A stretch of DNA of 64,000 bases from Stereocaulon alpinum. Taxonomy: Eukaryota; Ascomycota; Lecanoromycetes; Lecanorales; Stereocaulaceae. The position numbers and the translations under genes were made by a program. Location of the stretch: the NCBI GenBank assembly GCA_018257865.1, contig JAEUBA010000116.1:1-64000 (forward strand), written 5' to 3'. The notes below the pieces were generated by a model. It worked only from the letters and a program-made list of their open reading frames with translations. It searched no databases and was not told the origin of the DNA. Below, piece after piece: positions 25,552 to 36,518 of the stretch (position 1 is its first letter; each line of letters starts with the position of its first letter).

Positions 25552-28029
25552 ATGAGATCAGCCTAGCGCAAAAAGGGCAGGCTACCCCCCAGCTTTTACC
25601 TTGAGCAGCGCAAACAGCTGGCCGCACAAGGGAAGACTCCACCAAAGGCTGCCGACAACACAAAGAAGGGTCTGGCATCGATTCTAAAGAAGTGGGAGAG
25701 GTATTTCATCTTCCCTCGAAGTCTCCGATTGCCGTCACTAACTATATCACCACTAGGTTTTGGGGCGAACTTGGCTACAATCCTGAAACTTTCCTCACAA
25801 ACGCACAACTGCCAGACTTCAAAATATTTTGGAAATGGACGATAGATCGCTACAACAGAATCGGCGTGGCTTCAAGTTTGAAGAACTACTGGCGGGTTCT
25901 GAGGATGCATGCCCTCGACAAGGCTGATCGAGACTTCGATCCACGCGAGAGAAGGAACATACGCAATGTGAGATGCTGATTCTTGCAGGCCTTGAGAGCT
26001 CTACGCTGACGTCTTGAATGTGCCAGTATATCAATTTACTCATCGACGAGTATGGCCTCCGCACCACACCCAAAAAGAAACCGGTCATCGGCCTCGACGA
26101 TCTCTACCTTCTCCTCTATACACACTAGGTGCTCGATGACTCGACATTTAAGGATGAGCGGCAGCGGGTTTAAGTTGCCACTGGCTTACTCGCGGCCGCT
26201 TTTTTCGGTTGTCGACCGTGCTTATTGTTCGACACTTGAGTCAAACTCGACGAGCCCGATAGCTCAGATGTGCCCACCGACGATACGGCTGTCGCCAGTG
26301 CCCAAGGGGGTAGAAAGGTGGTGAAAGATATCACAACCGACGAAGGCAATCACGTGAAGGGCAGCTGTGATGGCGATACTGTAATGTCTATCGATGCTGC
26401 TTGCAACATTGATAGCGATTCCAACACGACCTGGGATAGCGACAGCGACAGCGATTCCTTTTATAACTGCGATGATGATTGCGACACTGACGACGATTGT
26501 GATGCAGGACCTGAAGAAACTCGGTTATTCCTGTATCGCCATTTCACCATCAGCATCGTTGCCAATCAAATACCTGGGAAACTCAATCTGGTCTTCATGA
26601 AGGCCACCCTTCTCCATACCAAAGGGGAAGACAACAATCCGCGAATGTGAGCAAACCTGCAAGCCCCCCTGCCCTTCCCCTCAAATTCATACTGATCCAT
26701 AGTTGACTTATGTACTTGCAGAAAAACGCTGGTCATCGGTGGAGGAGATGATGATCCGCTGCTCTCCCTCCTCGATCACTTCATATCTCTCGCGCTCTAT
26801 GATGACGCTTTCGAAGCCACGTATGCGAAAAATGTCGAGAACATATTCTAGGTGAAGATACCGCCTGGCAGGAAAAGCCTGACGCTGAAATGGAAACGTC
26901 GAGTTCTAGATCTTCCAGTCTTCCGTGAGTCTTTAAGGAGTGCCGGTGAAGTGGGTACATCACCGACAGAACCTCTGCTTGCCCGCACGTGGATCCGCTA
27001 CCTCAAGCAACTCGGACGGAAGGCCGGCTTCCAACATTCTCTTACCCAGTATGGGCTCAGACGTGGCCTCCTGAATGTTATCAATCGTACGTCCGCCCCT
27101 TGATCCCAGCTTCCCATTTACTTCCAGACAATCGTTCCATCACTGATCTTATAGACTATCAACAGACAGCGCTCCCGCCTCGGTGCGAGATCAGATCTTT
27201 GACCACCAGCAAGGAGCCGTCGGTTACTACCTGGACCAGGAGATCCGATTTGACACCGAGTCATGCTACCTCGGGAAGCCATCTAATGAGGTGGTCCAAA
27301 AGACTGCCAGGCTTGCCAGTTTGACGGCCGACACGAGTGCCCCAACAGAGCTGTCATTCGAGCAGAAGGCTAAGTTGGCGAAACACCCTCCAGTGATTCA
27401 ACTCGCTTAGCGAAACAAAGCTCTCACGGCGCGAATCCGTGCCGCAGGGTATAAAACTATTGGCGATGCCAAATGGACATGCCTTTTTCAAAAGAAGAAA
27501 AAGGCCAAAGCCCGGTTGAATTACTTGAAAATCAAGCTGCGAGAACACATGATCATACAAGCCCAGAGACGACACTTCCGGAAGGCTGACACTCTGGCCT
27601 TTGACGCTCAATTTTCCGGGACGGTAGCCGCTCATACAACCCCTCAAGGGACCCACCATACTCAGCCGATCGAATACAATATCCTTAAGCGAGCTGAGGT
27701 GGTCCGACTGACCTGCTGTCCTAGCAATGGTCTGAGCAATGGAAAAAAGCTCCAGCAAAGAATCCAGGCCACCGAAGCCAGAGCGGCTTTGTGCCATCAG
27801 CGAGAAACCCAGCGCCGCGATCGGCCCAAGTCCACTATCAAACAAGAAGAGTCGGAGGGTGCGGTAAATGAGTCCGAGGATATAAAAGATGATTTCCTTA
27901 TAGTCTGCCGGCCCACCCAACGTCCCTTCTGTCAAGATAATAAGAGGTTACCCTACTAATATTAGGTCTTTAAGTACGCCAAACCCAATAAGATAATAAA
28001 TAAGGTTAAGAAGTACTTAAAGAAGTAGG
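25552..28029 (+). pseudogene. DUF3435 tyrosine recombinase (Starship captain-like), broken
   Basis: The start is ATG 25552, with a TAG five codons in. Four introns restore the frame: 25701-25756, 25968-26026, 26647-26721 and 27087-27165. The protein matches the fungal DUF3435 family: LKKWERFWGELG, then YINLLIDEYGLRT and DLYLLLYTH (next codon TAG, expected W). The GCRP motif carries the first catalytic Arg (about 26208). LLHTKGEDNNPR supplies the Lys region, YGLRRG the second Arg, and VGYYLDQEI the candidate nucleophilic Tyr (about 27225). Further stops at W/Q/R codons lie in the 26100-26250 part, with another near 26850 and one near 27408. The C-terminus runs into a RIP-rich patch (27955-28029) that resembles the family's zinc-binding tail and is cut off. 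An acidic D/S-rich insert lies at about 26395-26515. DUF3435 proteins move Starship elements. Confidence 0.85.
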
Positions 28030-28574
28030 GTGGCCCATCAAAATGTGTTGGTCCGCCCACTCGGGTTAGTCAGCTCCCACCGCTCTGCTCACCCACCACG
28101 CATCTTCGCTTCACCCGCTGCTCACCTCTGCTCACCTTTGTGCACCCACGGCTCAGGCACTGCTCCCTCCTACTCTCTTGACGTCCTATTCTGGGGGCTC
28201 TTAGTGCATCCTGCCAGCTCGAACTCGTCAACTTTAGACGGCGAACCCCAGCAAGATGGAGTGGGGCCAGAACTGGCTTCTTGGGTTGCAGAACTGGATG
28301 CAGAGACTACGCCATGCCTTCTCCCCGACGGTTTCGCATAAAGCATCGTCTGCTGCCCTCGTTCTTTCTGTTTCTTCCTGCCTACCTGTCTACCTTGTTC
28401 ACGTCGTTCTGCTATTCATCTCGCAGTACGCCTTCAGTGCGCCTTCTTTGCTTCTCGCAAGACATACCTCTACGATATCTGGGCACTCTCTCCTTGTCTA
28501 TCTCTTCTTTTCCCCGCCTCTTCCTTGTGTGCAAGCTCTTCCCTTCGTCCAACCTGCTCCACCTGTTATCGGCA
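28030..28574. other. Leader of the second DUF3435 gene
   Basis: GC-normal, pyrimidine-rich sequence starts abruptly after the RIP patch at 28029. Open frames here (28030-28341, 28256-28630) overlap and have no domain. The CT-rich 28300-28560 part looks like a 5' untranslated leader for the ATG at 28575. Confidence 0.4.
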
Positions 28575-31198
28575 ATGCCGAAGAAGTCCTCGGAGGATTT
28601 CTTCCAGCGAGCTCGCGAGAAGGGTTCTGACATCAACAAAGCGATCGTTAATGGCACTGCAGTCAAGAAATCCCCTCAACCCAAGACTAAGAAAAACTAC
28701 GCACGGTTATTAGACCTATGGAATGGGTAGGTCTACCGCCCTAGCCCTTTGCCCTTTCCTCTAGAAGCCCATTTACCTGACACCATCCTACCTCAAACAG
28801 ATACGCACAGAGCCACCCTAGCGCTGACTCGTATGACTTGGAGACCTCGAAGGACTTTATGAGGAAGGTTGCGTACGGGATCGATGGCATCTACGATAAT
28901 CCCACGGCTTGGTGAAAAGACCGTCCTACAATATTGGAAAGACTTCACGGCCGGCTAGCAGAGGTATATATCCCTTATACCTCCCGAAACGACACAGTCC
29001 GTTACAAATACTGGTACCCCGTGGCTTTTGTGCTCTCAGTATCGAGGCTGACGGTTATGTAGTTTATCAAGATTCCTCTGCGAGAGGAGCTTGGCCTTGC
29101 TTACAGAAAGCGACTCAGGTGCTACGGTACTACCAACTACTTTATACACCTGAGAACGCAGCTTTGGGAGAAGGACTGGCAGATATACGACAAGCCACGG
29201 ATCCGAGTGGACACATAGGCGAAGATCCAGCTCTACGTATTCACCTCAGCAAGGGTGGGTGAGTATATTGAGTCCACCTACCGCGCCGGCTCCGGCCGCG
29301 ACCTCTATTACCGTGTAAGTACAGCCCACAGAACAAGGTGAGGATCCTATTAACTAAGATCATCTCGTACAGGATATAACCTTTGGAGTCTTTCGCAATA
29401 AACACGGGAAAGCTGAGTTCGCTATTCAAGTCGTACGAGACGCTAAGAATATGATATTGACACCAGAGAAACGGTTTGCGTCCACCCATCCAAAACATCT
29501 GAGTCGTCATAGCTTTGCTGACGATTGATCTGATAAACAGGCCGGAACATTCAGTCTATAAGGGATTAGAGCCTCAACCACTTTTTTGTAATCCAGTGCT
29601 CACAATGCTCGCCAGAGCCATCGCGGATCATATATTCTAAGACTACAGCACCATAGAAGAACTCCTGGAGATCGAGCCTCCGGAAGACGAGATATATCAC
29701 CTCCGGCAAAACGAAAGTATGCTTAGCAAGCCCTTTTTCCAGGTGATCTCTAATAGGGAGATAGAGAAGGCCGACATATTCAGCCGGCGTCTCAGGGAGT
29801 TGGGAGTCCGCGCTGGATATCTTCGTCCCCCAACCATCTACGACTTCAGGGCTGAAGGCCTATACCTTATCGGTATGTTCTCACTATTTCCTCGGTTCAC
29901 CTAATCTCCTGGGCTGATCTGGGCTGCAGATAAGCTCTATTCGACGGCTTAGAGGATAAAGCATGGTGGACATAAAGATAAGCGAACCTTTAGCGATTCC
30001 TATATACCTAATAATGCCGGAACCGACCTCCAAGGGGGTTATTTCAAAGGAAAGCTTCGCAGTATCGTGAACGATCGCGTTCATAGGCTGACCCTCCATC
30101 ACAATCCGGAACTACTGCAGACACTGCTGGCCAGAAAGCAGCACGAGTTAGAGAACACCCCAGAGTTTACTGCCATCGAGGAGGAGATCGAGGCCCTAGC
30201 TGCGAAGGCTAAGACTAACTCCACCGCAAAGGACCGTCGGAATGCGTTGATAGCACAAAAACGAAAGCTGGTTTCTAAAGAGCTCTGCAGATGCCAAAAG
30301 CTTCAACTGAGCAAACTTTTAACCTGCCCCAACGACGTGGAGTTGATAGGGTACCATCGCACCCAATTCTATCGCGTTCGCCGTCTCATACCCGAACGCC
30401 ACCGACTGGCTTCGAATCTTTTCATTGTCGCTGCGATCCGCAGTGATGAGGGTCGAGCTATCCTCCGGGATATGATTGCCCTCTGTCAACAAGATGCCGA
30501 AGTTCCTTTCCGCCCGGGCCTGGAGCCGGAAAGATGCAGTTGCCTGATGGCAGGCCATAAGCTGGAGCCCGATCGGTTGGTCTTATCCTCCCTCCTCTTT
30601 GCATAAAGCAAGCGGCTAACCGGTTGTCCGTCCCTACAGCAAACCAGAGGCCGAGAGATAGAGCCACATCTATAGCTGCTATAACAAGAAACTCGTGACC
30701 ACCTGCGGCTTCGCCGAGCTGTGCTTCGACTGCAGTGAATGGATCCTCGGCAAAGATGAATGGAACCACTACTATCAGGACCACCTCCGGAGGCCGGAAA
30801 CGCTTCCTATCTAGAGTAATCCTTTCGTCTACGGCGGAACCCTTGCCCGCCCTGGATATTGCCCTTTCTGTATAGGTGATCAGGCGCTTCCCGCTCCCGC
30901 ACGGATATATCAATTCCTCGACCGCGAACAATAGAGAACGCATATCGACAACTATATCGAGCGGTTGGACGGCTCCAAAGCGACTAAATACCCCTATCCG
31001 AGAGCAAGATGTGTTAAGGCTTTCCAATCCGTCCTGGAGATAAAGTTCCACCTTCAGGACGTCCATTGCATCGAGTCGACCAAAAGGGTCAAAAGGCGTC
31101 GATCAAGTAGTGAACTGGAACCCCAGCCTCACCGTAGAAAGAGGGCTCGACGGATCAAGGATCACGACCCAGACGTAAAGCTTGACACGTGGCCCTAA
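28575..31198 (+). pseudogene. Second DUF3435 recombinase-like protein with C2H2-type tail, broken
   Basis: The start is ATG 28575 (MPKKSSEDFF). Introns 28727-28800, 29315-29372, 29474-29540 and 29873-29929 restore one reading frame. Core motifs of this DUF3435 branch are present: FTSARVGEYIES (first catalytic Arg region), LYYRDITFGVFRNKHG, YDFRAEGLYLI (His/Arg box equivalent), and HKDKRTFSDSYIPNNAG (candidate Tyr). The tail, about 30640-31180, has zinc-finger-like Cys/His pairs (CGFAELCFDC, PGYCPFC, VLEIKFHLQDVHC). Stops at W/Q positions (for example about 28912, 29058, 29217, 29640, 29951) plus a break near 30604 make it a pseudogene. It is in the same orientation as, and directly downstream of, the other DUF3435 gene, but the two sequences are clearly different branches. 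Confidence 0.8.
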
Positions 31199-31889
31199 AT
31201 GACATACGATTTCGTGGACGAGACGGAGAAGCTGTGTGACCAACACGGCACTGGAACATCGACACCTCCCACGATCAGCTCGTGACGTTCATCAAGCGTC
31301 ACCACCACGGATGAGAGAAGGGATGCTGCGGAGACGCCGGCATCGTCTGTATGCACTGATATATCGGACAAGCTTGACCCTCGCCTCCACGACGAGTAAA
31401 GTTTCTCATCTAGAGCGCTAGTAGAACAGATATCTTCCTACATGATACATTTACGCATCATTTTCGTTGGTGTCTAGTGGCGAGTTATGGATTCTTCACT
31501 TTGGGGCGCTTGGCATGATGAGTCATTCCTTGCGTTGGCTGCGGCTGCTGCGGGATCCAAACCCGCCTTGAACTCCCTCTTTGCCAGCTGCTTTGCTTTT
31601 TCCATTCGTGAAAACTAAGCCACTATGCCTTCTCGTTGCTGTGGTCCTCGTGAAGATGATGCAGCAAGCATTCAAACTTCGCTGCCCCCCTATGTGCCTC
31701 GGAGCCAATGAGGCCAGTCGACCTCTTTCCCCAGCCCTGTTCTACCATATAGTCGAACCGGGGAGAATCGAAAATGCGAATGAAGAACAAGCTGTCGTGC
31801 CCGCTCAGGCCAGAAGAGGGAGTTAATCAAGACCTCGAAGTTCTGTTGGGAGAGTTCCGTCAAAGGAAAGGGACGAGGTTCGAACTACA
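31199..31889. other. Spacer with no recognised gene
   Basis: Ordinary composition. A short frame from ATG 31625 to TGA 31711 (MPSRCCGPRED...) could be a first exon of the ankyrin frame that follows, but no splice pair is convincing. Nothing else is recognised. Confidence 0.4.
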
Positions 31890-32234
31890 ATGTTGATTGC
31901 CGGTATATGGTATCAAAAGACCGCACTGGCGATGTTATCAGTATTGAGCGGGGTACAAGCGAAAGCGCAATGGGAGAACGGAATATCACCAATCCATTGT
32001 GCAGCGCTCACGGGCAACATCACAATGATCAGGATCCTATTGATGAAAGGGGCCAACATAGAGGTTAAGGAAGAACACGGGTTAACGCCTCTAGATATGG
32101 CAGTCATAAAGGGTCACACGAAGGCGATGAGACTTTTGATGTCCCGTGGAGCCAAAATAGATCACCTAGTGGTAAGGAGAGCGATCCGATCGTCGCCCAG
32201 CGTCTCAGAAGACAGCTATGAGCAGCAGACTTGA
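31890..32234 (+). CDS. Ankyrin-repeat fragment
   Basis: A 114-codon open frame has two to three clear ankyrin repeats: NGISPIHCAALTGNITMIR, ILLMKGANIE, HGLTPLDMAVIKGHTKAMRL and LMSRGAKID. Ankyrin repeats bind other proteins. No enzymatic or nucleotide-binding domain is attached, so this may be the end of a lost larger gene, such as an ankyrin NLR or an ankyrin-only protein. Unlike the array at 18.7-19.7 kb its repeats are diverged from each other and carry no stops. I keep it as a coding frame because it is clean, but the start is uncertain. Confidence 0.55.
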   Translation: MLIAGIWYQKTALAMLSVLSGVQAKAQWENGISPIHCAALTGNITMIRILLMKGANIEVKEEHGLTPLDMAVIKGHTKAMRLLMSRGAKIDHLVVRRAIRSSPSVSEDSYEQQT

Positions 32235-32862
32235 TGGAGAAATTGTCGAGGAAAGGGACGCGAAGCGAGGCTGGTTCCCGCAAGCAATTCGTCTTACGAT
32301 GGAGATCGTCTTGGAGGATAGTGGTCGCATGTGTTAAGATGATATGACAGCGAGGAGCTTGTAGTTACTCTGTTCGCGTTTTAAATGTTTTCTCAAGCCC
32401 GATCTCAGACTTCCGCACTGGATATGAAAAAGCCATAAGTCGGAGCACTTCAGCGTATCCGATAAGCTATACAAATCTGTTGTGATAGAAGATTTTGGTG
32501 CCTCCAATGCATCCAACTGTCGATACGTTTCCTATTCGTCCGAAGAATCTGCTCCTGGGCTCAGTCTCCTAGGCTCAGTCTCCTAGGCTAGCTTGAGCTT
32601 GGCTCTTTTAAGCGCAGGATTCCTCCGATCCCAATCTATTCCAGCCGAAGTCTCCTGGGAGTCGTGTATTTCCAATGACAATCAAGTCCGGGTCAATTTG
32701 GGACTCCTGACTCCTAAAGAAATTCTCCCAGGAATACTCTTCCAGGAAGGAATACGCGAGAAGGTCGTGGACGTGGGGAGGTCCGCCCGCCCCGCAAAAT
32801 ATGATAATTGAACAACTTTTTATCATACTTGCTACGTCAACTACCTACTCATTATATTAGCT
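32235..32862. other. Spacer upstream of piggyBac
   Basis: A tandem GGCTCAGTCTCCTA word (two copies, about 32557-32587) is followed by several near-palindromic CTCCTGGGAGT / CTCCCAGGAATACTC words (32648-32750). These could belong to the transposon's end, but no TTAA-flanked terminal inverted repeat was found. Confidence 0.4.
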
Positions 32863-34744
32863 ATGGGTAAAAAGCGTACATCAACAGACGTGGATCATAT
32901 TCCCACTGATCCAAGCTCCTCAAAATCCACGCGTAAGACTCCCCCGGAGCCATGGGAGCCACCTACGTACACGCTGCTACCAATTCCTTCCCTAACCTAC
33001 GGCCATGGCAATCTACCTGATAATGTCACCCCTCAGCAACCATACGAGATCTTTAGCCTCTTTTTCGACGACCAGACCCTTCAAATCCTAGCCGAAACCA
33101 CCAATGAGTACGCAGATCGGTGCTATACTGCGGAGAAAAAGCCCCACGCGCGGCCATGGGTCCCTACCAACGTACAAGAGCTACGGGCCTACATTGGAGC
33201 TTATATATATATGGCGATACATCGCGAGACGGCTGTCAAGGACTACTGGAATCAAGACCCGAAGAACCCTGTTCATCGGGCTGTATCTGAGTGGATTAGT
33301 GAGGTTAGGTGGGAGCAAATTGATCGATTTTTCCATTTTTTAAAGCCGCTACACCCGCCAATGCTAGAGGAGACTCCTTTTCCAAAATTGGAGCCGTTGA
33401 GCGAGCATCTACGTTAGACGTTTAAATCATACTGGAAAATCGGGACACATCTCGCCGTAGACGAGAGAATCCAACGCTTTATAGGCCGTGCGCGAGAGAC
33501 GGTAAATATCCCGTCCAAACCTGAGCCGGAGGGCTTCAAAATATGGGTTCTAGCCAATCAGGGCTACGTTTTGGATTGGCTTTACCACGCCAAAGGAGAC
33601 GCCAATGGCCCGGTAGACCTTGACGACTACTGGACTGATGACAGAGGTTTTACGAAAACACAAGCTGTGGTCCTAGATCTAGTGACGTAAGAAGGGGATC
33701 CCAAAAGACTACTCCCACGTCATCTGGCTAGATAATTTATTTACCTCCGCCCGACTCCTTTCCGCCTTAAAAGAGGAAGGATTTGGTGCAGCTGGTACCG
33801 TCAGAACTTCGAAGACGAAAAGAGAGCTACTAGAAGAGACGTCAGGTACTAGGGAGCAAAAAAAAGAGGCAGCCAAAGAGAAGAACCGTGGCTTACTACC
33901 ATCGCTGTCAGATTTGAAATTCCTTTATGGTGGGCAGCTCGATTGGGGTACGCTCTATAGTGGGATATCTGATGATGGCAACGTTATGCAATTTGCCTGG
34001 AAAGATCAACAAGTAGTACTATCTATGACTACCGTAGATGATGGCAAAGAGACTGTCAATCGACTACGCCATCGGCCTGCTGCAACGGCTACAAATGCTT
34101 GTACATCAAGTCGGATTTTCGGAGAAGAACCGGTCAAAATGCCGTCAATTCCCCAATTTATCGAGATGTATAATCATTTTATGGGCGCCGTTAATCAGGC
34201 TGATCAACTACGTTCATACTATACTACGCAATGAACTCATAACAAGACGTGGAAACCGCTGTGGCATTTCCTACTAGATACCATGGTAGTTAATAGCTAC
34301 AAAATCGCTTACTGTTCACCAGTACGGCCATTTGGGAAGCTACAGGACCACGACTCGCACAAGGCTTTCTGCAAGGACCTTGCCACCGCTCTATTCGAGC
34401 GCTTAGAGAGACTAAGCACCGGTAGGCTGCCTGCTCTAGTACAGAATCTCGCTTCAAACGTGCATCCCGCTGCAAACGTGCATCCCGCTGCACCAAAGGA
34501 CCACGGGGAGCTTGTGAAGCTAGGGGACAAGGCTAGATACTGCAGAGTATGTACAATTGCTGGCAAGAAGGTTGAAAAGGAAGTATAGAGTAAGAAGCCT
34601 CTACAGGAGCTCTCAGCAAATACGTTACGAGGGGATGAGCGACGGCAACGGCCACCAAGGGGTCTCTTTGAATGCAAATTATGCGATATGCCCTTATGTA
34701 ACAAGAAGGGGTGTTGGAATGAACACATACGTACGATTAAGTAG
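32863..34744 (+). pseudogene. piggyBac-type transposase (DDE_Tnp_1_7), broken
   Basis: The start is ATG 32863 (MGKKRTSTD). The family core is readable: YIGAYIYMAIHRETAVKDYW, then TAG at about 33416, then HLAVDERIQRF with the first catalytic Asp. A frameshift at about 33690 follows, then HVIWLDNLFTS with the second Asp. The third box reads MGAVNQADQLR, where the family has Asp (GGVD or GAVD), so the third catalytic residue appears changed to Asn. TGA at about 34232 interrupts TQ*THNKTWKPLW, and TAG at about 34586 precedes the C-terminal zinc-binding region (YCRVC, FECKLCDMPLC, CWNEH). piggyBac transposases cut and paste at TTAA. This copy has at least three stops, one frameshift and a lost catalytic residue. 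Confidence 0.88.
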
Positions 34745-35054
34745 CAAAAACGAGGTGTTGAAAAAAGAATTTTTTGTGCCAAGACTTTTACGCCCATCTC
34801 ACCAAGACATGGGATAAACACAAAACCGTTAGTAAGCACCTCGAGGTTGTTCATGTGGCTAAACAAAAGAGTCAATTGCCTGCTACCATCCTTCCTGTTA
34901 ATTGCGCGGTTACGTGAATAACAATCAGTGTAGCTAGCACCTTTCTACCTTTTGGGCAAAAGTTCTGGCACGATTACTAAGAAGTAGCTTCTGAGAAGGC
35001 CATAATTACGTGCAATGTCCAGGCCGTCTCCAGAAAACGTCGAAAAAGGCTGTT
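34745..35054. other. Short spacer, converging ends
   Basis: This interval lies between the piggyBac pseudogene (plus) and the exonuclease gene (minus). It probably includes the exonuclease 3' end. No other feature is seen. Confidence 0.4.
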
Positions 35055-36518
35055 CTAATGAAGCTCGCTGACCCATCTCTTCTGTGGAGGCTTCTGCACC
35101 GGACCTCGACCTCGACTACGATTTTGACCTCGACCACGATTCTGGCCTCGACTATGACCACAACCATGACTACGACCATCATGACCCCCTTCATCTCGTT
35201 TGCCGAACTGTCCTTCTGCGGAAGCCGTATATAACGGGACGAAGGGCCTTTGAGAGAGGTTCTGGAAATCCGGATTATCCTGCACCGCTATGTCGCTAAG
35301 GGTGCTATCAATGTGTGTAAGGTATTTCGGTCGATCTTGTCTCTTTGGGTTTACGATATCCATGGTCGACTTTGTACCGGATCTGTATTGTCCTTCAGTG
35401 ATCCCAGGCGCATTTTTTCTCTGACGGCGATTAATGGCTAAGGACAACACCGAAGAGGTTGCGATGTCCTCGTCCTCAGATGTACTCCAACCCTCAAATT
35501 CAGTGCACACCTTTGCTCTTGCCACCTGACATGCAGCTTCCATCCTATTGCGTTGCTCGATCTCCCACTCCTCTGCATTCCTTTTGTTCTGGGAATCATC
35601 GAGCGCGATTGCTACCATAACCCGAAGCGTATACCTCGCATCGTTACCAGCATTGTGCAGATGCTTGGCGGCGATACCGTATTGAAGCAGCAAAGTACTC
35701 AGAGCAGATTGCTTACCGTCACGACGTGAAGCTTTGTAGAGATCTGCGGTGTCAATGCAATCGGAAATCATCCGAGCCACATCAAAACCCAATTCCTTAA
35801 GATATTTCACATCGGCCGCAACGTCATGTCCAACCAGAACGACTTTGTACGTCTCACTCGAGTGAGGTGGCCGAGAAGGATTAAAGCATCCTTTTAAGAC
35901 TGAAACCACATCCTGTTTGGTGATCCATTCGCTTTGGCCGAAGTCGAACTTGTCTGGGCAACCTTCAACGTGCACTTTGTTGAGGCGGTGGCTGTGCTCT
36001 TGGATGCGGAAGTGACGAGATCGTATTTTTGCCGCCCAGTTGTTTCCTTTGGCTCCAGGCTGTAGTCCCAGGAGATCTACTGTGTCGAGTGTAGATATAC
36101 CGATTTCCGTAACAAGCTTTTGATCGAACTCGAAAGCCTCGACATCAACTGATATGAAGATAACCATGGTATCAAAATATTTAGGCGGTGATTCGAGGTC
36201 GCCATGTATTAATCGACCCGAATCTTCCTTGACCACTCGGGCGGAGACTGTGAGACCCTCAAGATCGGAACAGACAGCTTCCATAGATCCCGCGGCTCGG
36301 GTTCGAGCGATACACAGCCCGAGGTATTGCTGTGTACGCTTGACCTGCTGACGCCATTGTTTTTGCCTAGAGAATCTCTGCAACCTTTTCAAAGCGGATT
36401 GGTCTTTAGTCTTCCCACGTTTGACCTCATCCTTGAGCTCCATCTCTTTGACGAAGGCTTCGAAACGAGGGTCATCGTCGTCATCACGGCTTCGTATGTC
36501 ACTTTCGTCAAGGGCCAT
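35055..36518 (-). CDS. DEDDh-type exonuclease domain protein (GFD2/QIP-like)
   Basis: An intact 487-codon frame. The N-terminal about 90 residues are charged and likely coiled. The nuclease domain spans roughly residues 105-315: FISVDVEAFE supplies the first Asp and Glu, GHDVAADVKYL the third acidic residue, and LHNAGNDARYT the H-x4-D box of DEDDh exonucleases. The C-terminus ends in a low-complexity RG/HG-rich tail (about residues 440-475), typical of RNA-binding proteins. Closest remembered families are yeast Gfd2/YDR514C and the fungal Argonaute-interacting exonuclease QIP. Function on RNA or single-stranded DNA is inferred. No stops or RIP signs are present, unlike its neighbours. It may be single exon. 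Confidence 0.82.
   Translation of the reverse strand: MALDESDIRSRDDDDDPRFEAFVKEMELKDEVKRGKTKDQSALKRLQRFSRQKQWRQQVKRTQQYLGLCIARTRAAGSMEAVCSDLEGLTVSARVVKEDSGRLIHGDLESPPKYFDTMVIFISVDVEAFEFDQKLVTEIGISTLDTVDLLGLQPGAKGNNWAAKIRSRHFRIQEHSHRLNKVHVEGCPDKFDFGQSEWITKQDVVSVLKGCFNPSRPPHSSETYKVVLVGHDVAADVKYLKELGFDVARMISDCIDTADLYKASRRDGKQSALSTLLLQYGIAAKHLHNAGNDARYTLRVMVAIALDDSQNKRNAEEWEIEQRNRMEAACQVARAKVCTEFEGWSTSEDEDIATSSVLSLAINRRQRKNAPGITEGQYRSGTKSTMDIVNPKRQDRPKYLTHIDSTLSDIAVQDNPDFQNLSQRPFVPLYTASAEGQFGKRDEGGHDGRSHGCGHSRGQNRGRGQNRSRGRGPVQKPPQKRWVSELH

Noticed and set aside
28256..28730. Overlapping plus frames of 120-150 codons before and across the second DUF3435 start
   Set aside because: Frames differ from the DUF3435 exon, have no domain and lie in a CT-rich leader.
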